From NCBI GenBank assembly GCA_025084515.1, contig JAJAGP010001658.1:62001-126000 (forward strand): DNA of 64,000 nt, in the 5' to 3' direction. Origin of the DNA: Ancistrus triradiatus. Taxonomy: Eukaryota; Chordata; Actinopteri; Siluriformes; Loricariidae. Both the position numbers and the translations under genes were made by a program. Below are positions 44,888 through 55,573 of the stretch, piece after piece (the first letter of the stretch is position 1; each line of letters starts with the position of its first letter). The notes below the pieces were generated by a model. That model saw only the letters and a list, made by a program, of their open reading frames with translations. It was not told the origin of the DNA and did no database searches.

Positions 44888-44962
44888 TATACTCTCTCTC
44901 TCTCTCCCTCTCCCTCTCCCTCTCTCTCTCTCTCTCACTCTGTCTCTCTCTCTCTCTCATAC
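44888..44962. repeat. (CT)n microsatellite
   Basis: Imperfect CT/CCCT repeat of about 75 bp ending in (AC)n, directly after the Tc1 element. Confidence 0.9.
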
Positions 44963-45157
44963 ACACACAAGTGAATTTATATTGCATTTCATAAGCAGCC
45001 ATTTTCACACAGAATACGAACAAGTCAACGGTCAAAGTCTGCAGCATCAGAATAAATGATGCAGGATCAACAATGGCACAGAGAACTCAGTCACTTGGTA
45101 ATGTGAAAGGAGCTGAACTTAGCACACATGGACAGGGAACGTTAGCAAACTAGTCTT

Positions 45158-45273
45158 GGGTGTATTTCCCAAAAACATCTATATACTTAGCAACTTATAT
45201 TCATGGAACCATGCAGTTGTGATGCAACTATGTGAGTTGTGTTAGCAAGAGTGCTTTTTGGGAAACACACCCC
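45158..45273. mobile_element. Short palindromic MITE
   Basis: A 116-bp sequence with inverted ends GGGTGTATTTCCCAAAAACA and TTTTTGGGAAACACACCCC, and an inner inverted pair around CAACTTATA/GCAACTATG. No coding capacity. The superfamily is not clear and a target duplication was not resolved. Confidence 0.6.
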
Positions 45274-45275
45274 TT

Positions 45276-46209
45276 ACTGGTGTAAAGTGATTTGTAAATT
45301 TGAATCAAAGCTTTCATTGTGTTTCTTCACATTGCATTGCAATAGCATTTTAAAAGTGATCATACAACTTACCAGTTTTAATATTTAGTGTATGCGAAAA
45401 GATGAAAGTACAGTACATGCTTTAAATTAATAAGAAATATCAATGCAGTGTTATGCTCAGACCGAAAGGCGTTCATGCATTTCAACCAAAAGAGACTTGA
45501 GACTCGACTTGGACTAGTGATGAAAGTCTTGAGACTTGATTTATATTGTTTTAAGGGTACTGTTTTTAGCAGCTCTTCCTATTCAGTTAAAATGAAGCAG
45601 GACAGTTGAAGTAAGCTCATAGATTTCAGACAATTTGGGGACTTTTCAGCCATCCAATAAATTATTAACTAAAGGTATTCGCCGTCAAACGTCCAAGGGT
45701 CTATCATGTACGAGCAAACACTTGCGACACCTGCTGACAGAAAAGAGAATCGCAGTCTTGAAAGACTTTAATTGTATTGTACAGGATTATACAATTTTTT
45801 TTCATATTGTATTTTAATTAATGTTACGGTTTCAAATAAAAATAAGACACTATATGCAAAGTATCTAAACAACTATATGACTATGCTAATGTCCACCCAA
45901 CGTCCATTTCGGGTGAATGTCCTGTTTCACAGTAGACGTTAAACGGTGAATACCTGTATAGGAGATCATTGGCTCAAGTGTCAAGCCTTTACAGTGGGAT
46001 GTTATTTCAAAGCTGAAAGTTGACACTTCCAGTAAAAGCAAAACAGAACCATAATGAACAGGGCTTTTTTTTCACCCTAATACAATATTATTGGGATGAA
46101 CCACAATGCTGACTGTGAGCTAGTCCTTATTATCGATCAGGTCCTGACTTTACTTAAACTCTTGTAGCTGAATGGAGAGAATTCCTTCAGTGGTAGCTTC
46201 ATATTAAAT
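45276..46209. other. Intergenic stretch
   Basis: No supported gene. GACTTGAGACTCGACTTGGAC at 45492 resembles a common fish repeat also hinted at near 43240. Confidence 0.45.
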
Positions 46210-46221
46210 GAATTATGTTTA

Positions 46222-46396
46222 CAGTGGGGGTCTAAAGTCTGAGACCACTTGTAAAAATGCTTCTATGTCACATTTTTCTCTAATTGAATTTAGCAGGGGT
46301 CTGTTGCGATGTCGGGAATGATTTCCTCCATCCAGCCTCCCTTTCTTCAGACACAGCCTATTGTTCCTGTGTGATGTCCAACCTGGTCAGAAAGCC
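46222..46396 (+). repeat. Tc1-like terminal fragment, family 7
   Basis: After a TA (46220-46221) the sequence CAGTGGGGGTCTAAAGTCTGAG is the kind of end seen in Tc1-type elements. It ends against the 3' terminus of the L2 LINE. Confidence 0.45.
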
Positions 46397-46398
46397 AG

Positions 46399-47667
46399 TC
46401 AAGTCAAATTTATTTATATAGCGCTTTTTACAACACAGCATTATCTCAAAGCAGCTTTACAAATATATTTGCTCAAAGCCCTAGTTGAGCAGGCCTGAGG
46501 TGACAGTGGCAAGGAAAAACTCCCCAAACCTTACAGGGAATAAACCTTGGGAGGACCAAGACTCAAATAGGGACCCATCCTCCTTGATCAGCCTGGATGT
46601 TAAATACAAGAATTAAGGAATATGTGTAAAGAAAATATGCTATGTAAAATTATAATAGAATAACATATAGGCTAAGATGAAATGAAGTAAAAAATAGAGA
46701 ATACAAACTATAGCATATATAGTTAGGATTGAGTAAGTTGGGACAGGTAGTCCAAATAGAAGAGTCACTGTAGGTTTTGTGTCCTGGAAGTTATTACCCT
46801 CTGATGGGTACTGAGTAACGGTATGAGGATTGGAACAGAGAGAGTCACCACAGGATTACAGTACATTTGGCAGATGAGTAGGAAAGGCATTGTTGTCAAC
46901 TGCAGCACTGAATCTAAGGGCTTCACCCTCAGGTCGATGGAGGCAGTGAGGAAAGGCAGTGTTGTCCTTGCAGCAGTGATGCCATGGGCTACATCCTCAG
47001 GACGCAAAACCCAGACAAGGGTTTTGCATCCGCGCCATCTCAGAAATAGAGAAACACAAAAATGTGTTAAAAGCTTGATATGACGTAAGTTTAAGACTAC
47101 TCAAAGGCCTGAGTAAATAACTGTGTTTTTAATCTGGACATGAAGATCAAGAGCGAGTCTGATTCACGAACAGTGACAGGGAGGCTGTTCCAAAGGTGAG
47201 GGGCCATGTATGAGAACGCTCTTCCCTCTGCAGTGACTTTTTTAATCCTAGGGACTACAAGTAACCCTGCACCTTGTGAACGAAGTAAGCATGATGGGTT
47301 ATAGTGCTGAATTAGTTCACTCAAATACTGCAGAGCCAGGCCATGTAGCGCTTTATAGGTTAGTAATAACATTTTATAATCAAAATGAAATTTAATTGGC
47401 AGCCAGTGCAAAGATGATAGAACAGGACTAATATGATCAAACTTCCTGGTTCTAGTAAGCACTGGTGCTGCTAAAGTATCTACCAGAGAAACCAGCAGAA
47501 AGGGCATTACAATAATCTAACCTTGAAGTTATAAACGGATGGATCAGTTTTTCAGCATCATTAATTTCACTTTTATCTGAATTAGTAGAAAAAAAGTTAT
47601 GTCTTTTATGTCATTAGTACAATCCTCAATCTTACTAAATGTGTTGATTTTGTTTGGTTTGGATGAT
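46399..47667 (-). mobile_element. L2-type LINE, piece 4 of 4: RT C-terminus and 3' end
   Basis: The 3' terminus (plus strand TCAAGTCAAATTTATTTATA) carries a tail sequence common at fish L2-type 3' ends. The noncoding part (46399-47096) contains ACTCCCCAAACCTTACAGGG. Upstream on the minus strand is the C-terminal domain of the reverse transcriptase protein. The piece is cut at 47667 by a Tc1 element inserted at a TA. Confidence 0.75.
47097..47507 (-). pseudogene. L2 LINE reverse transcriptase, C-terminal part
   Basis: Frame containing TRKFDHISPVLSSLHWLPIK, then YKALHGLALQYLSELI, LLRSQGAGLLVVPRIK and WNSLPVTVRESDSL, ending KTQLFTQAFE at TGA near 47097. These phrases are characteristic of the C-terminal end of fish L2/CR1-group LINE proteins. 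Upstream, SRLDYCNALSAG is readable across a shift (47507-47560). A part of the gene between this piece and piece 3 is lost. Confidence 0.8.
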
Positions 47668-47804
47668 ACAGTGGTGTGAAAAAGTGTTTGCCCCGTTCCT
47701 GATTTCCTATTTTTTTTTATGTTTGTCACACTTAAGTGTTTCGGAACATCAAACCAATTTAAATATTACTCAAAGACAACACAAGTAAACACAAAATGCA
47801 GTTT

Positions 47805-48622
47805 TTAAATGAAGGTGTTTATTATTAAGGGAGAAAAAAAATCCAAACCTACATGGCCTTGTTTGAAAAAGTGATTGCCCCTAAACCTAATAACTGAATG
47901 GGCCACCTTTATCAGCAACAACTGCAACCATTTGTTTGCGATAATTTGCAATGGGTCTTTTACAATATTGTGGAGGAATTTTGGCCACTCATCTTTGCAT
48001 AACTGTTGTAATTCAGCCACACTGGAGGGTTTTCCAGCATAAACGGCCTTTTTAAGGTCATGCCACAACATCTCAATAGGATTCAGGTCAGGACTTTGAC
48101 TAGGCCGCTCCAAAGTCTTCATTTTGTTTTTCTTCAGCCATTCAGAGATGGACTTGCTGAAGTGTTTTGGATTATTGTCCTGCTACAGAACCCAAGTTCG
48201 TTTCAGCTTGAGGTCACCAACTGATGGCCGGACATTCTCTTTCAGGTTTTTTTGGTAGACAGCAGAATTCATAGCTCCATTTATCACAGCAAGTCTTTGA
48301 GATCTTGAAGCAGCAAAACAGCCCCAGACCATCACACTACCACCACCATATTTTACTGTTGCTATAATGTTCTTTTTCTGAAATGCTGTTACTTTTACGC
48401 CAGACGTATTGGAACACACACCTTCCAAAGAGTTCAACTTTTGTCTTGTCAGTCCACGGAATGTTTATCCAAAAGTCTTGGGGATCATCAAGGTGTGTTC
48501 TGGAAAAATTGAGACGAGCTTTAATGTTCTATTTGCTCAGCAGTGGTTTTCATCTTGGAACTCTGCCATGCAGGCCATTTTTGCCCAGTCTCTTTGTTTT
48601 GATGGAGGCTGACCTTAAGAAC
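47805..48622 (-). pseudogene. Tc1-type DD34E transposase, C-terminal two thirds
   Basis: Minus-strand pieces: the first catalytic region is shifted out of frame near 48440 (TDKTKVELF readable). KYGGGSVMVWGCFAAS and NSAVYQKNLKENVRPS lie in 48183-48437. The second aspartate is in QDNNPKHFSKSISEW near 48150. The glutamate is in SQSPDLNPIEMLWHDLKKAV (47805-48122). The N-terminal DNA-binding part is missing beyond about 48622. Homologous to the transposase of 6-1532 with different lesions: here the region before DLNPIE is intact, there it is shifted. Confidence 0.82.
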
Positions 48623-48625
48623 TTC

Positions 48626-49129
48626 TTGCTGCATGTCCGATTTTAAGCTCACTTTCAAGCGATTTGCACTATTACATTTAAACACTGGTTATTTTAGGTT
48701 TTACATATAGCATAATGATCATTCAGTGCTTAAATTGAAGTAAACACTTGGGCCAACATATTTATTCACCTCCAGGCTTCTATTTTCATCATTTAGGTTA
48801 CATTTGGGAAGATTAAATACAAAAAAAGTGTCGAAAATCAAAAAATGCCTTTAATTTTTTGGGTGTATAATTTGGGTGTGTGGATGCTGGTGATTGAAAA
48901 TTATCCATGCTGTACATTTTCTGTTTCAGCAGGGACTTGTAAAGCTAAATCCAAAATTTCGAACAGATACAACAAAGATTTCAAGAGTTACACAGGTTTT
49001 TATTAAGGATCACCATTCGTCTCATAATTTGCCACAACCTCTAAAAATACCAATAAAAAGAAGCCTTTCACTATAAATCAAGTGGTTGCAAGTGGTTTTT
49101 TATGTCTTCTGTAATAGAACAAACAAATA
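48626..49129. other. AT-rich stretch, unassigned
   Basis: No gene or element boundary seen between the Tc1 part and the gag of LTR-E. Confidence 0.45.
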
Positions 49130-50179
49130 TTAGTCACAATTCAATGACCAATGCTCGCGGCGCAGGAATCGGCCTACGTGACCGAGGCACAGGGGTCGGC
49201 GGCAACGACCGGTGTGCAAAATACCCAGGCATGGAGACGCGGGGGTAGGTGGTACAATGGGCTCCTGTACAGGGCAAGGCGGCGCTAAAAGTCCAACCGT
49301 GGAGTCTAGCTGCTCAAACACGGGACCAACTTGCGCGGCGGACCCAGGTACAGGGCCAGGGGGCGCCAAACGCTCAGGCACAGGGTCTGACTGCCCAGGC
49401 GCGGAGCTCGAGTGCGCGACGAGCCCAGGTTCAAAGCTGGGGGGAGCTGTGCGCTCCATCTCCCAGCTGGATCGTGTAGTACGCTGGTGAACGGGGCTAG
49501 GTGGCGCTATAGACCCTGGCATGGGACCGGGTGGACTTGAGCCATAAAGAATACTATCCGCCCTTTTCCTCGCACGCTGATCGAGGCGGGTCTCCGCCAA
49601 CCTGGCCAGCTCGATCAGGTGGTCAAAGGAAGAGGCGGGTGGGAGGAAGCACAGCTCAATGTCCACGTCATAATTGAGCCCTGATCTAAAGGGCTCCATG
49701 AGGGCCGGTCCCTGCAGGCCGCATTGTGTGGCTACGGTACGAAATTCAGCCACATATTCCTGTACCTTCCGGAAACCTTGAGTGATCTCAAATACATTGA
49801 TAGGTTCGGGGTCAGGAACAAGTGGCTGGGGGTCAAAATAGGCTATGCCGCATTGTAGACCTATCTGGGCCCCACGTGGATGCCGACGGTGACGGCGGCA
49901 AGGGCTGGGCAATGTGGGAGGGTCAGGATGAGAAAAATCCTCGGCATGAGGATAAGAAAAATCCTCAGCTTTCGGGTAAGAAAAATTCTCGGCGTAAGGA
50001 TAAGAAAAATCCTCAGCATCAGGATGGAAAAAACCATCAGTGACATGGCCAGCGTCACTGAACTGCCTCCAAAAAGCCAGCCGTGACCCGGGTAGCAAAA
50101 CTCGCCGTCTACGGCATCTGGGGACCTCCATATTGGAGGTCCAGGAGCTAACGCTGGGTCCCCTGGCTGGTCGGATCAT
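49130..50179 (-). CDS. LTR-E gag-like protein with 9-residue repeats
   Basis: An open frame of about 350 codons on the minus strand. The ATG at 50179 (MIRPARGPSV) lies inside the predicted primer site; the frame also extends upstream into the LTR. After an R-rich stretch (CRRRRVLLPGSR) come four to five tandem units of the type EDFSYPHA (about 49925-50040). A capsid-like region follows (QEYVAEFRTVATQCGLQGPA, LIELARLAETRLDQRARKR) that matches the end of the chromovirus Gag capsid. The rest is proline-rich with a loose repeat (APPGPVPGS, PPSFEPGL). There is no zinc knuckle, protease or polymerase. Open over its whole length, but whether it is expressed is unknown. It resembles LTR-D at its start and is best seen as a Gag of a non-autonomous element. 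Confidence 0.6.
   Translation of the reverse strand: MIRPARGPSVSSWTSNMEVPRCRRRRVLLPGSRLAFWRQFSDAGHVTDGFFHPDAEDFSYPYAENFSYPKAEDFSYPHAEDFSHPDPPTLPSPCRRHRRHPRGAQIGLQCGIAYFDPQPLVPDPEPINVFEITQGFRKVQEYVAEFRTVATQCGLQGPALMEPFRSGLNYDVDIELCFLPPASSFDHLIELARLAETRLDQRARKRADSILYGSSPPGPMPGSIAPPSPVHQRTTRSSWEMERTAPPSFEPGLVAHSSSAPGQSDPVPERLAPPGPVPGSAAQVGPVFEQLDSTVGLLAPPCPVQEPIVPPTPASPCLGILHTGRCRRPLCLGHVGRFLRREHWSLNCD
50170..50179 (-). promoter_or_regulatory. LTR-E self-priming primer-binding site
   Basis: The coding strand after the LTR reads GAATGATCCGACC. ATGATCCGAC is the exact 10-base reverse complement of GTCGGATCAT at 50864-50873 in the LTR. As in LTR-D an ATG falls inside the site. Confidence 0.72.
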
Positions 50180-50181
50180 TC

Positions 50182-50982
50182 TGTCATGGGGTTGCGCCAT
50201 TTAGAAAAATGACGAACCCCAAAAACTAAATAAGAAGGATGGAACCCAAGTGCAGTTAGCTCCAGATGGTTTTATTGAACTGAAATGACTTAAAATGAAT
50301 GAAACTGAATTAAATAAATATAAATGAATGAACAACAGAAATAACGGGAGACGTAACAGTGCGCTTGAAAGGAAGAGCAGGAACGACAGAGAGGCGGAGG
50401 GAATTCCGCCCCGGCTTGCGTCACCGCTGAGCGCACACACGCATACGCAGAGCTTAAGCAGCTCAGCAGACAAACAGAGCGGGGAGCGGAGGAGGGCGGA
50501 GCCGCAGCTCGGCCGCGTAACGCAGAGGAAGCGAGGGAAGGGAAGCAGACAGACAGGAGTTGCAAGAAAGAAATAAAACAGCGAAAAGCACTTTGCCTAC
50601 ACTATCTAAAAATCCCTAGTGGTTACCTCATGCATCACTGCATTACGGAAGCTAAGCTCCTTCCTGAGCTTAGTTTATCCTCTGCACCCTATAAAATAAA
50701 TAAAAAGCGAAGCAACCAACACAGAAAATGAAAGGGAAATGCGGGGGCTCTAAAAAAGAGCGGAGGGGAGACGTGTGAGGTCTCGTTGCACGCTCGGCCA
50801 GCGAGTCCTTATAAATAACGCCTTTAGCGAGGATCGGGGCTTACAAAGCGTGTCGGGGTCGAGATGATCCGACACTTGCTTCCACTGGTGAGGCTCTTAA
50901 ATTGCCAGAGGAAGCAGGTGCGGATCATTAGCTGTAATCAGCCGGGTTACTGAGTGGGCGGACGATTACAGAAGCTGCCACA
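50182..50982 (-). repeat. LTR-E, 5' long terminal repeat
   Basis: Inner end TGTCATGGGG at 50182 (plus strand). The outer end is estimated near 50982 (..GCTGCCACA) because the U3 similarity to LTR-D fades there; the exact boundary is uncertain. Contains a repeated AAATGAATG-type region at 50290-50330. Confidence 0.6.
50894..50901 (-). promoter_or_regulatory. LTR-E TATA-like box
   Basis: The coding strand reads TTTAAGAG from 50901, 28 bp upstream of the predicted start at 50873. Confidence 0.6.
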
Positions 50983-51542
50983 GATGCTGCCGACTTGTTG
51001 TAGAAAACCGCTAAACCAATAAACTTTACAAGCTCTTGAATAAATAATGAACTGAGTATGTACAGAGCCCTCCCATAGGGGATATCTTATGTAGACTTTA
51101 GAGTAAACGTCGTCTTGTGGAGTGAGAACACAGCCAAAGAACGTGTTACATTGAAATGAATGGAATTTTATGGGACGACGTAAGAAAGAAAAAAAGGACT
51201 TTACTGACATTTTATTGGCAATTTAACGGTATCATGGAGTTGTTTAGACGGTAAGTGAATTTTTTATGATAAAATCAAAAGTTATTTTACATCCTAAGTA
51301 TATTTTAAAAGGCAAAATAGTTGGGTAGGTATGGTTGTTTATGTAAACAAACATGGCGGACAGCTGTGTTTGGTATGTCATTTCTGGTGAATCGCTGCAT
51401 GTAGACAATTGAAAATCGGTATGCAGGTAGTCATAATAGTATTAAATCTTTTGAGTTTGTATTTAGGACTGTGTATTAAGAATGTTTTAAGTTATTAAGA
51501 ATGTAAAAAACAATAACCAAAACGCCACCTTTTTTTCTCCTT
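50983..51542. other. Stretch between LTR-E and the Tc1 end
   Basis: No gene. AT-rich, one CpG-poor segment with ATGTAAACAAACATGGCGG near 51341. Confidence 0.4.
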
Positions 51543-51678
51543 TAGTAATAAACACTTAATTTAAAAACTGCATGTTGTGTTTATTTGTGTTGTCTTTGAC
51601 TATTTTTTAAATTGGTTTGATGGTCCAATACACTTAAGAGTGACAAACATGCAAAAAACACTTTTTCACACCATTGTA

Positions 51679-51983
51679 TACAACTGTGTGTCGTCTGCAT
51701 AACAGTGAAATTAATTCCATGTTTATCAATAATATTACCTAATAGTAGAATGTAAAGAGTAAACAATAGAGGTCCCAACACTGACCCCTATGGAATGCCA
51801 TATTGTACTTTTGTGGTATTAAAGCATGAATTATGTACAAGGACATATTGTGAGCGATCACTCAGATACGATTCAAACCAGGAGAGTGTGAGTCCTTTAA
51901 TACCTACTGTGTTTTCTAGCCTTTCCAGTAAAATACTATAATCTACAGTATCAAATTGTGCACTATGATCTAATAAAACAAAG
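51679..51983 (-). pseudogene. L2-type LINE, piece 3 of 4: reverse transcriptase core
   Basis: Minus-strand frames read LLDHSAQFDTVDYSILLERL, then SWFESYLSDRSQYV and YGIP (51788-51983). Across a shift, LGPLLFTLYILLLGNIIDKH and INF follow, then the catalytic YADD region, frame-shifted here (readable as CYADDTQLYI only by changing frame at about 51713). This is the RT palm of an L2-type LINE. It is cut at 51983 by LTR-F and at 51679 by the Tc1 element. Confidence 0.8.
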
Positions 51984-52533
51984 TGTAACAAGGCAGGTTC
52001 ATGGGACAGAATAGGAGACCTGCGCAGATAAACCAATTAGAAAGAAAGATTTTTATTAAGCAAAGAGACATAAAGCTAACAAGAACATAAAGCGAAGGAA
52101 TTAAGGCAAACGTGGTGGAATGGCAGGGTGGTAAATAACAAAGAACGAAAACAACAATAACCGCATGCTTACCGCAGACCACAAAGTACACAAGCATACT
52201 GGAATGGACGAACACGAAGCACAAAAACCAGATAGCAAAAACAGCAGGAGCAGGGAGGCGATAACAATTGCCAACACGAGAAATCCAGAGAATGACCAAA
52301 AACCACAAGCATGGACACAAAGGCTAACAGAACATAAACAGAATATAACCCGCGACATGACAGGGCTAGAGTCCCGCTTAAATAGAGTGTCTTCTGGCTG
52401 TAGCTCATAAGCGTTAGCCCCAGTTTCCTCGTGTGCTCTACAGTCCAGTGGAGCAGCACCAGAGGTACAGTCCAAATTGCCCCTAGTGGCGGGAAGAGGC
52501 GTAACAAAGGGGGTTCTGGCGCAGTCCGTAACA
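51984..52533 (-). repeat. LTR-F copy 1 (complete)
   Basis: 550 bp, TGTAACAAGGCAGG to CAGTCCGTAACA. The adjacent plus-strand TATTCCTTCCCCCACGG is a purine-rich tract on the coding strand, so this is a 3' LTR. Coding-strand TATTTAAG lies 28 bp before GTCGCGGGTTATATTC, the predicted start. Confidence 0.8.
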
Positions 52534-52813
52534 TATTCCTTCCCCCACGGAGTCTGAGCCGAAGCCAGGACTTCAAACAATGCCCCCCTTCATCCAGGCG
52601 CAAGACCAACTCTGGGTTTTCTTTCTGGGCAAGGAGGGTTCCAGTTGTCACTGCACCTGACACGGGTGGGTGGTGGGAGGTTGGAAGGAGAGCATGGACC
52701 CGAGGAGACCTCATAGGCACGGGTGGCTTCAAGGCAGGACCACGGGAACCACCAGCCTCTGGACAGGCCTTAATGGAGAAAACGGCCTCTAGGAGAGCAA
52801 AGAACCTCTGGGT

Positions 52814-53285
52814 GTTAAGTTTCCGTTTTTAGTTTGCCAGTTTCGTTCGCCTTTTTGCCCCTGTTGTTATTTTTCTCTCTCACTCTCTGTTCTCCACACA
52901 TTCCTTTTGGTTATCCGCGCCCCACGTGATTTTGTTTTGGTTTTCGTGGCGTGCGTGTGTTGTGCTTGCCTCTCCCACAGATCCATTGGCTGCTTCCCCC
53001 ACATCAACACTTCAGCTCCACCCTGCACACCGGAATCATGTTACCACTCATCATCTCTCTCTCCATAAAACGCTGGATCAAGCAGCCACGGATCGCCAGA
53101 TCGTACCTGCATGAAGCCTGGTATATTGTCTGTTCTTATGCTTCTCGAGTTTATGACCTTAGTAATTCTTGCCAAGTATTTCCTTGTATTTGTATCGCCG
53201 TGTTCCCGCTAGTGTTAGCCTAGCGTTTGTCCTTCTGACTCTCCGGCTTAGCCTAGCATTAGCCGCTAGCACTAGCGTAGTCATT
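52814..53285 (+). repeat. Truncated copy of the S1 LTR family
   Basis: Starts TGTTAAGTTTCCG and follows solo LTR S1 (13365) through TTTTCGTGGCGTGCG, CAGATCCATTGGCTGC, GGATCGCCAGATCG and GTTAGCCTAGCG. It breaks off near 53285 where a 30-bp minisatellite begins. Confidence 0.75.
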
Positions 53286-53288
53286 AAC

Positions 53289-53850
53289 TCACTGGTGCAA
53301 ACGACCTTCTGGTAGGCCTCACTAGAGCAAACGGCCACCTGGTAGGCCTCACTGGAGCAAACGAACTCCTGGTAGACCTCACTGGAGCAAACATCCTCCT
53401 GGTATGCCTCACTGGAACAAAAGGCCTCCTGGTAGGCCTCACTGGAGCAAAAGGCCTCCTGGTAGGCCTCACTGGAGCAAACGGCCTCTGGCATTGACGT
53501 TTTTGGCATGGGTACTGGCACTGATGTTCTAGGCGTGGGTATTGGCACTGGTGTTCTCTGTGCCGGTGCTGGCACTGGTGCGGACATCCTCAACACTGGC
53601 ACTGACGCAGTCATCTTCAGCGCTGGCACTGGTGCTGACATCCTTAGTGCTTGCACTGCACTGACATCCTTGGCGCTGGCACTGGCGCTGACCTCCTCGG
53701 CGCTGAAACTGGCGCTGACATCCTTGGCACTGGCACTAGTGCAGACATCCTTGGCACTGGCACTGGTACCAATGTCATTGATGCAGGTACAGGCGCTGAC
53801 ATTCTTGGCGCAAATGTCTGTGGTGCAGGCACAGGTGCGGAACTAATAGA
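53289..53850 (-). repeat. Coding-type minisatellites, 30-bp unit and variants
   Basis: GGTAGGCCTC recurs every 30 bp from 53311 (53341, 53371, 53401, 53431, 53461). On the minus strand each unit reads EAYQEAFCSS. From 53505 a different unit follows, containing GGCACTGGTGCTGACATCCT, reading as P-V-P-A-x-x-M-S-A on the minus strand. Confidence 0.8.
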
Positions 53851-54189
53851 GGTGATATACTTTGGTACGGAAACCAACGGTACATTGAACTCAAATACAG
53901 AGATAACATGATCAGGTACAAAACCACGGGGCGCTTGAAACCCAGATACAGAACTCAGTGGTGTAGTGTGCTCGAATATAGAACCGGGTAGTGGAACCAA
54001 CACAGAACCAATAAACTCAGATATGGAGCAAATGTTCTTGGGTATGAAACTAAAAGACACGGTGGGCTCGGATACGGAGCCTGGCAACGCTGGCGAATCA
54101 GAGTTGGAACTAACAACTCAGGCACAGATCTAACAAGCTCAACAATGGAACTAAAGAGCATGGCGGTCTCAGATATGGAGTCAAGTGGC

Positions 54190-54500
54190 GCTAGCGATTC
54201 TGGACTACTAGACACTATCGACTCAGGTACTGAGCTAGCTTGCTCAAATACAGGGCTACTGGACACTATCGGCTCAGGTACTGAGCTAATGTGTTCACAT
54301 ACAGGGCTACTGGATGCTATCAGCTCAGGTACCAAGCTAGCGTGCTCAAATATAGGGCTACTGGATGCTATCGTCTCAGGTACTGAGCTAGTGTGTTCAC
54401 ATACAGGGCTGCTGGATGCTATCGGCTCCAGTACTGAGCTAGCATGCTCAAATACAGGGCTACTAGACGCTATCCGCTCAGGTACTGAGCTTCACACTCT
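54190..54500 (-). repeat. 51-bp minisatellite
   Basis: CAGGGCTACTGGA-type starts at 54251, 54302, 54353 and 54404 show a 51-bp period. On the minus strand each unit encodes 17 residues (VPEPIVSSSPVFEQAS type). Confidence 0.8.
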
Positions 54501-54586
54501 AGTTGGTCTCATGGATTACCCGTCATCGCAATTGTGTCCAAGTGACTGCCTGCTGCAGCTTTCCTCTCCCTTGAACTCAGGCGTTT

Positions 54587-55024
54587 GTGAAAGATATTTA
54601 TTAAACAAAAGACACGTAAAGCTAACAAGAACATAAAGCAAAGGAATTAAGGTAAATGTGGTGGAATGGCAGGGTGGTAAATAACAAAAAACGAAAAGAA
54701 CAATAACCGAGAGTTTACCACAGCCCACAAAGTACATGAGCATACCGTAAAAATGCTAGGAGCAAGGAGGTGATAACAGTCCCCAACACAAGTAATCCAG
54801 AGAATGACCAAAAACAGCAAGCATGGACACAAAGGCTAACAGAACATAGACAGAAAATAACCTTTGACATGACAGGGCTAGAGTCCCACTAAATAGAGTG
54901 CCTGCCGGCTGTAGCTTGTTAGCGTTAGCCATGGCTTCCTTGTGTGCTCTACAGTCCAGTGGAGCAGTGCCAGTGGTACAGTCCAGATCGCCCCTAGTGG
55001 TGGGGAGAGGCATAACAAAGGGGG
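54587..55024 (-). repeat. LTR-F copy 2 (both ends trimmed)
   Basis: Matches copy 1 from its AAAGAT(A/T)TTTATTAA region to AACAAAGGGGGTT. It lacks about 60 bp at the left and about 25 bp at the right. Confidence 0.75.
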
Positions 55025-55573
55025 TTTTAATGTGCTCTAAGTGCTTAACGTTTTAGGTAAAGAGCTAGTCAAAACTAATGACTCAGGTACGGAGGTAACG
55101 TGCTCATGAACGGATCTAGTCAACACTAACGACTCAGGTACAGAGCTAACATGCTCAAGTATGGAGCTAGTCAATGCTAACCGCTCAGGTAAGCACTCAG
55201 GTAAGCTAAGGATGTTGGGTTGTACTTGGCCAACCCCTTCTTACAGCTGGTAAACTGGGGATCCAGCAGTTTACGATCTAAATATGGTAACTGGTTGAAA
55301 GGAGTAACAAAATTCAAGATTCTCTAAAACTCCCAACAGTTCCAGCTTTGAGTAATGGTCAAAGCTCGGTGGCCCAACGCAGAGCCCTACCAAAGAGTAG
55401 TGAGAACGCAAACACTACCCATTCTTAATCCGACGGGAAGAAAAAAAAACTTGACATAACGGGTACATTGGCCTACGAATTGCCGAAGACGGGCTGGATT
55501 ACTATCGAATCAATCAGGCAAGCGTGGAAAACTTTGGGAACCTGCCGTCTCTATATTCGGGTGGGTTATTATA
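55025..55573 (-). other. LTR-F second interior
   Basis: Three to four copies of a repeat with GAGCTAGTCAA and CTCAGGTA (55060-55200), then unique sequence without an open frame. Not assignable to a gene. Confidence 0.5.

Larger units (their letters stand above)
49130..50982 (-). mobile_element. LTR-E: gag-only LTR element, one LTR left
   Basis: A 5' LTR (50182 to about 50982) followed on the minus strand by the gag-like gene. The LTR end shares CATCTGGAGCTAACTGCACT with the end of LTR-D, and its U3 shares CTGATTACNGC-type sequence, so D and E are one broad family. No 3' LTR is seen left of 49130. It sits inside the Tc1 element at 47669-51676. Confidence 0.7.
47669..51676 (-). mobile_element. 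Tc1/mariner element, family 1, split by LTR-E
   Basis: The left end CAGTGGTGTGAAAAAGTGTTTG follows TA (47667-47668). The right end, CACTTTTTCACACCATTG, is followed by TA (51677-51678). Same family as 6-1532. Only the outer 130 bp remain on the right (51543-51676); the left part (47669 to about 48625) holds most of the transposase. The middle is occupied by LTR-E and unassigned sequence. The Tc1 element itself interrupts the L2 LINE. Confidence 0.78.

Noticed and set aside
52501..52506. LTR-F copy 1 ending at 52506 (GCGTAACA)
   Set aside because: Copy 2 continues past the same point, and the purine-rich tract lies after CCGTAACA at 52533, so the later boundary is preferred.
53508..54636. Plus-strand repeat proteins at 53508-53846 and 54145-54636
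   Set aside because: They are translations of minisatellites; the LTR orientation and polypurine tract point to the minus strand, and no start context or domain supports the plus strand.
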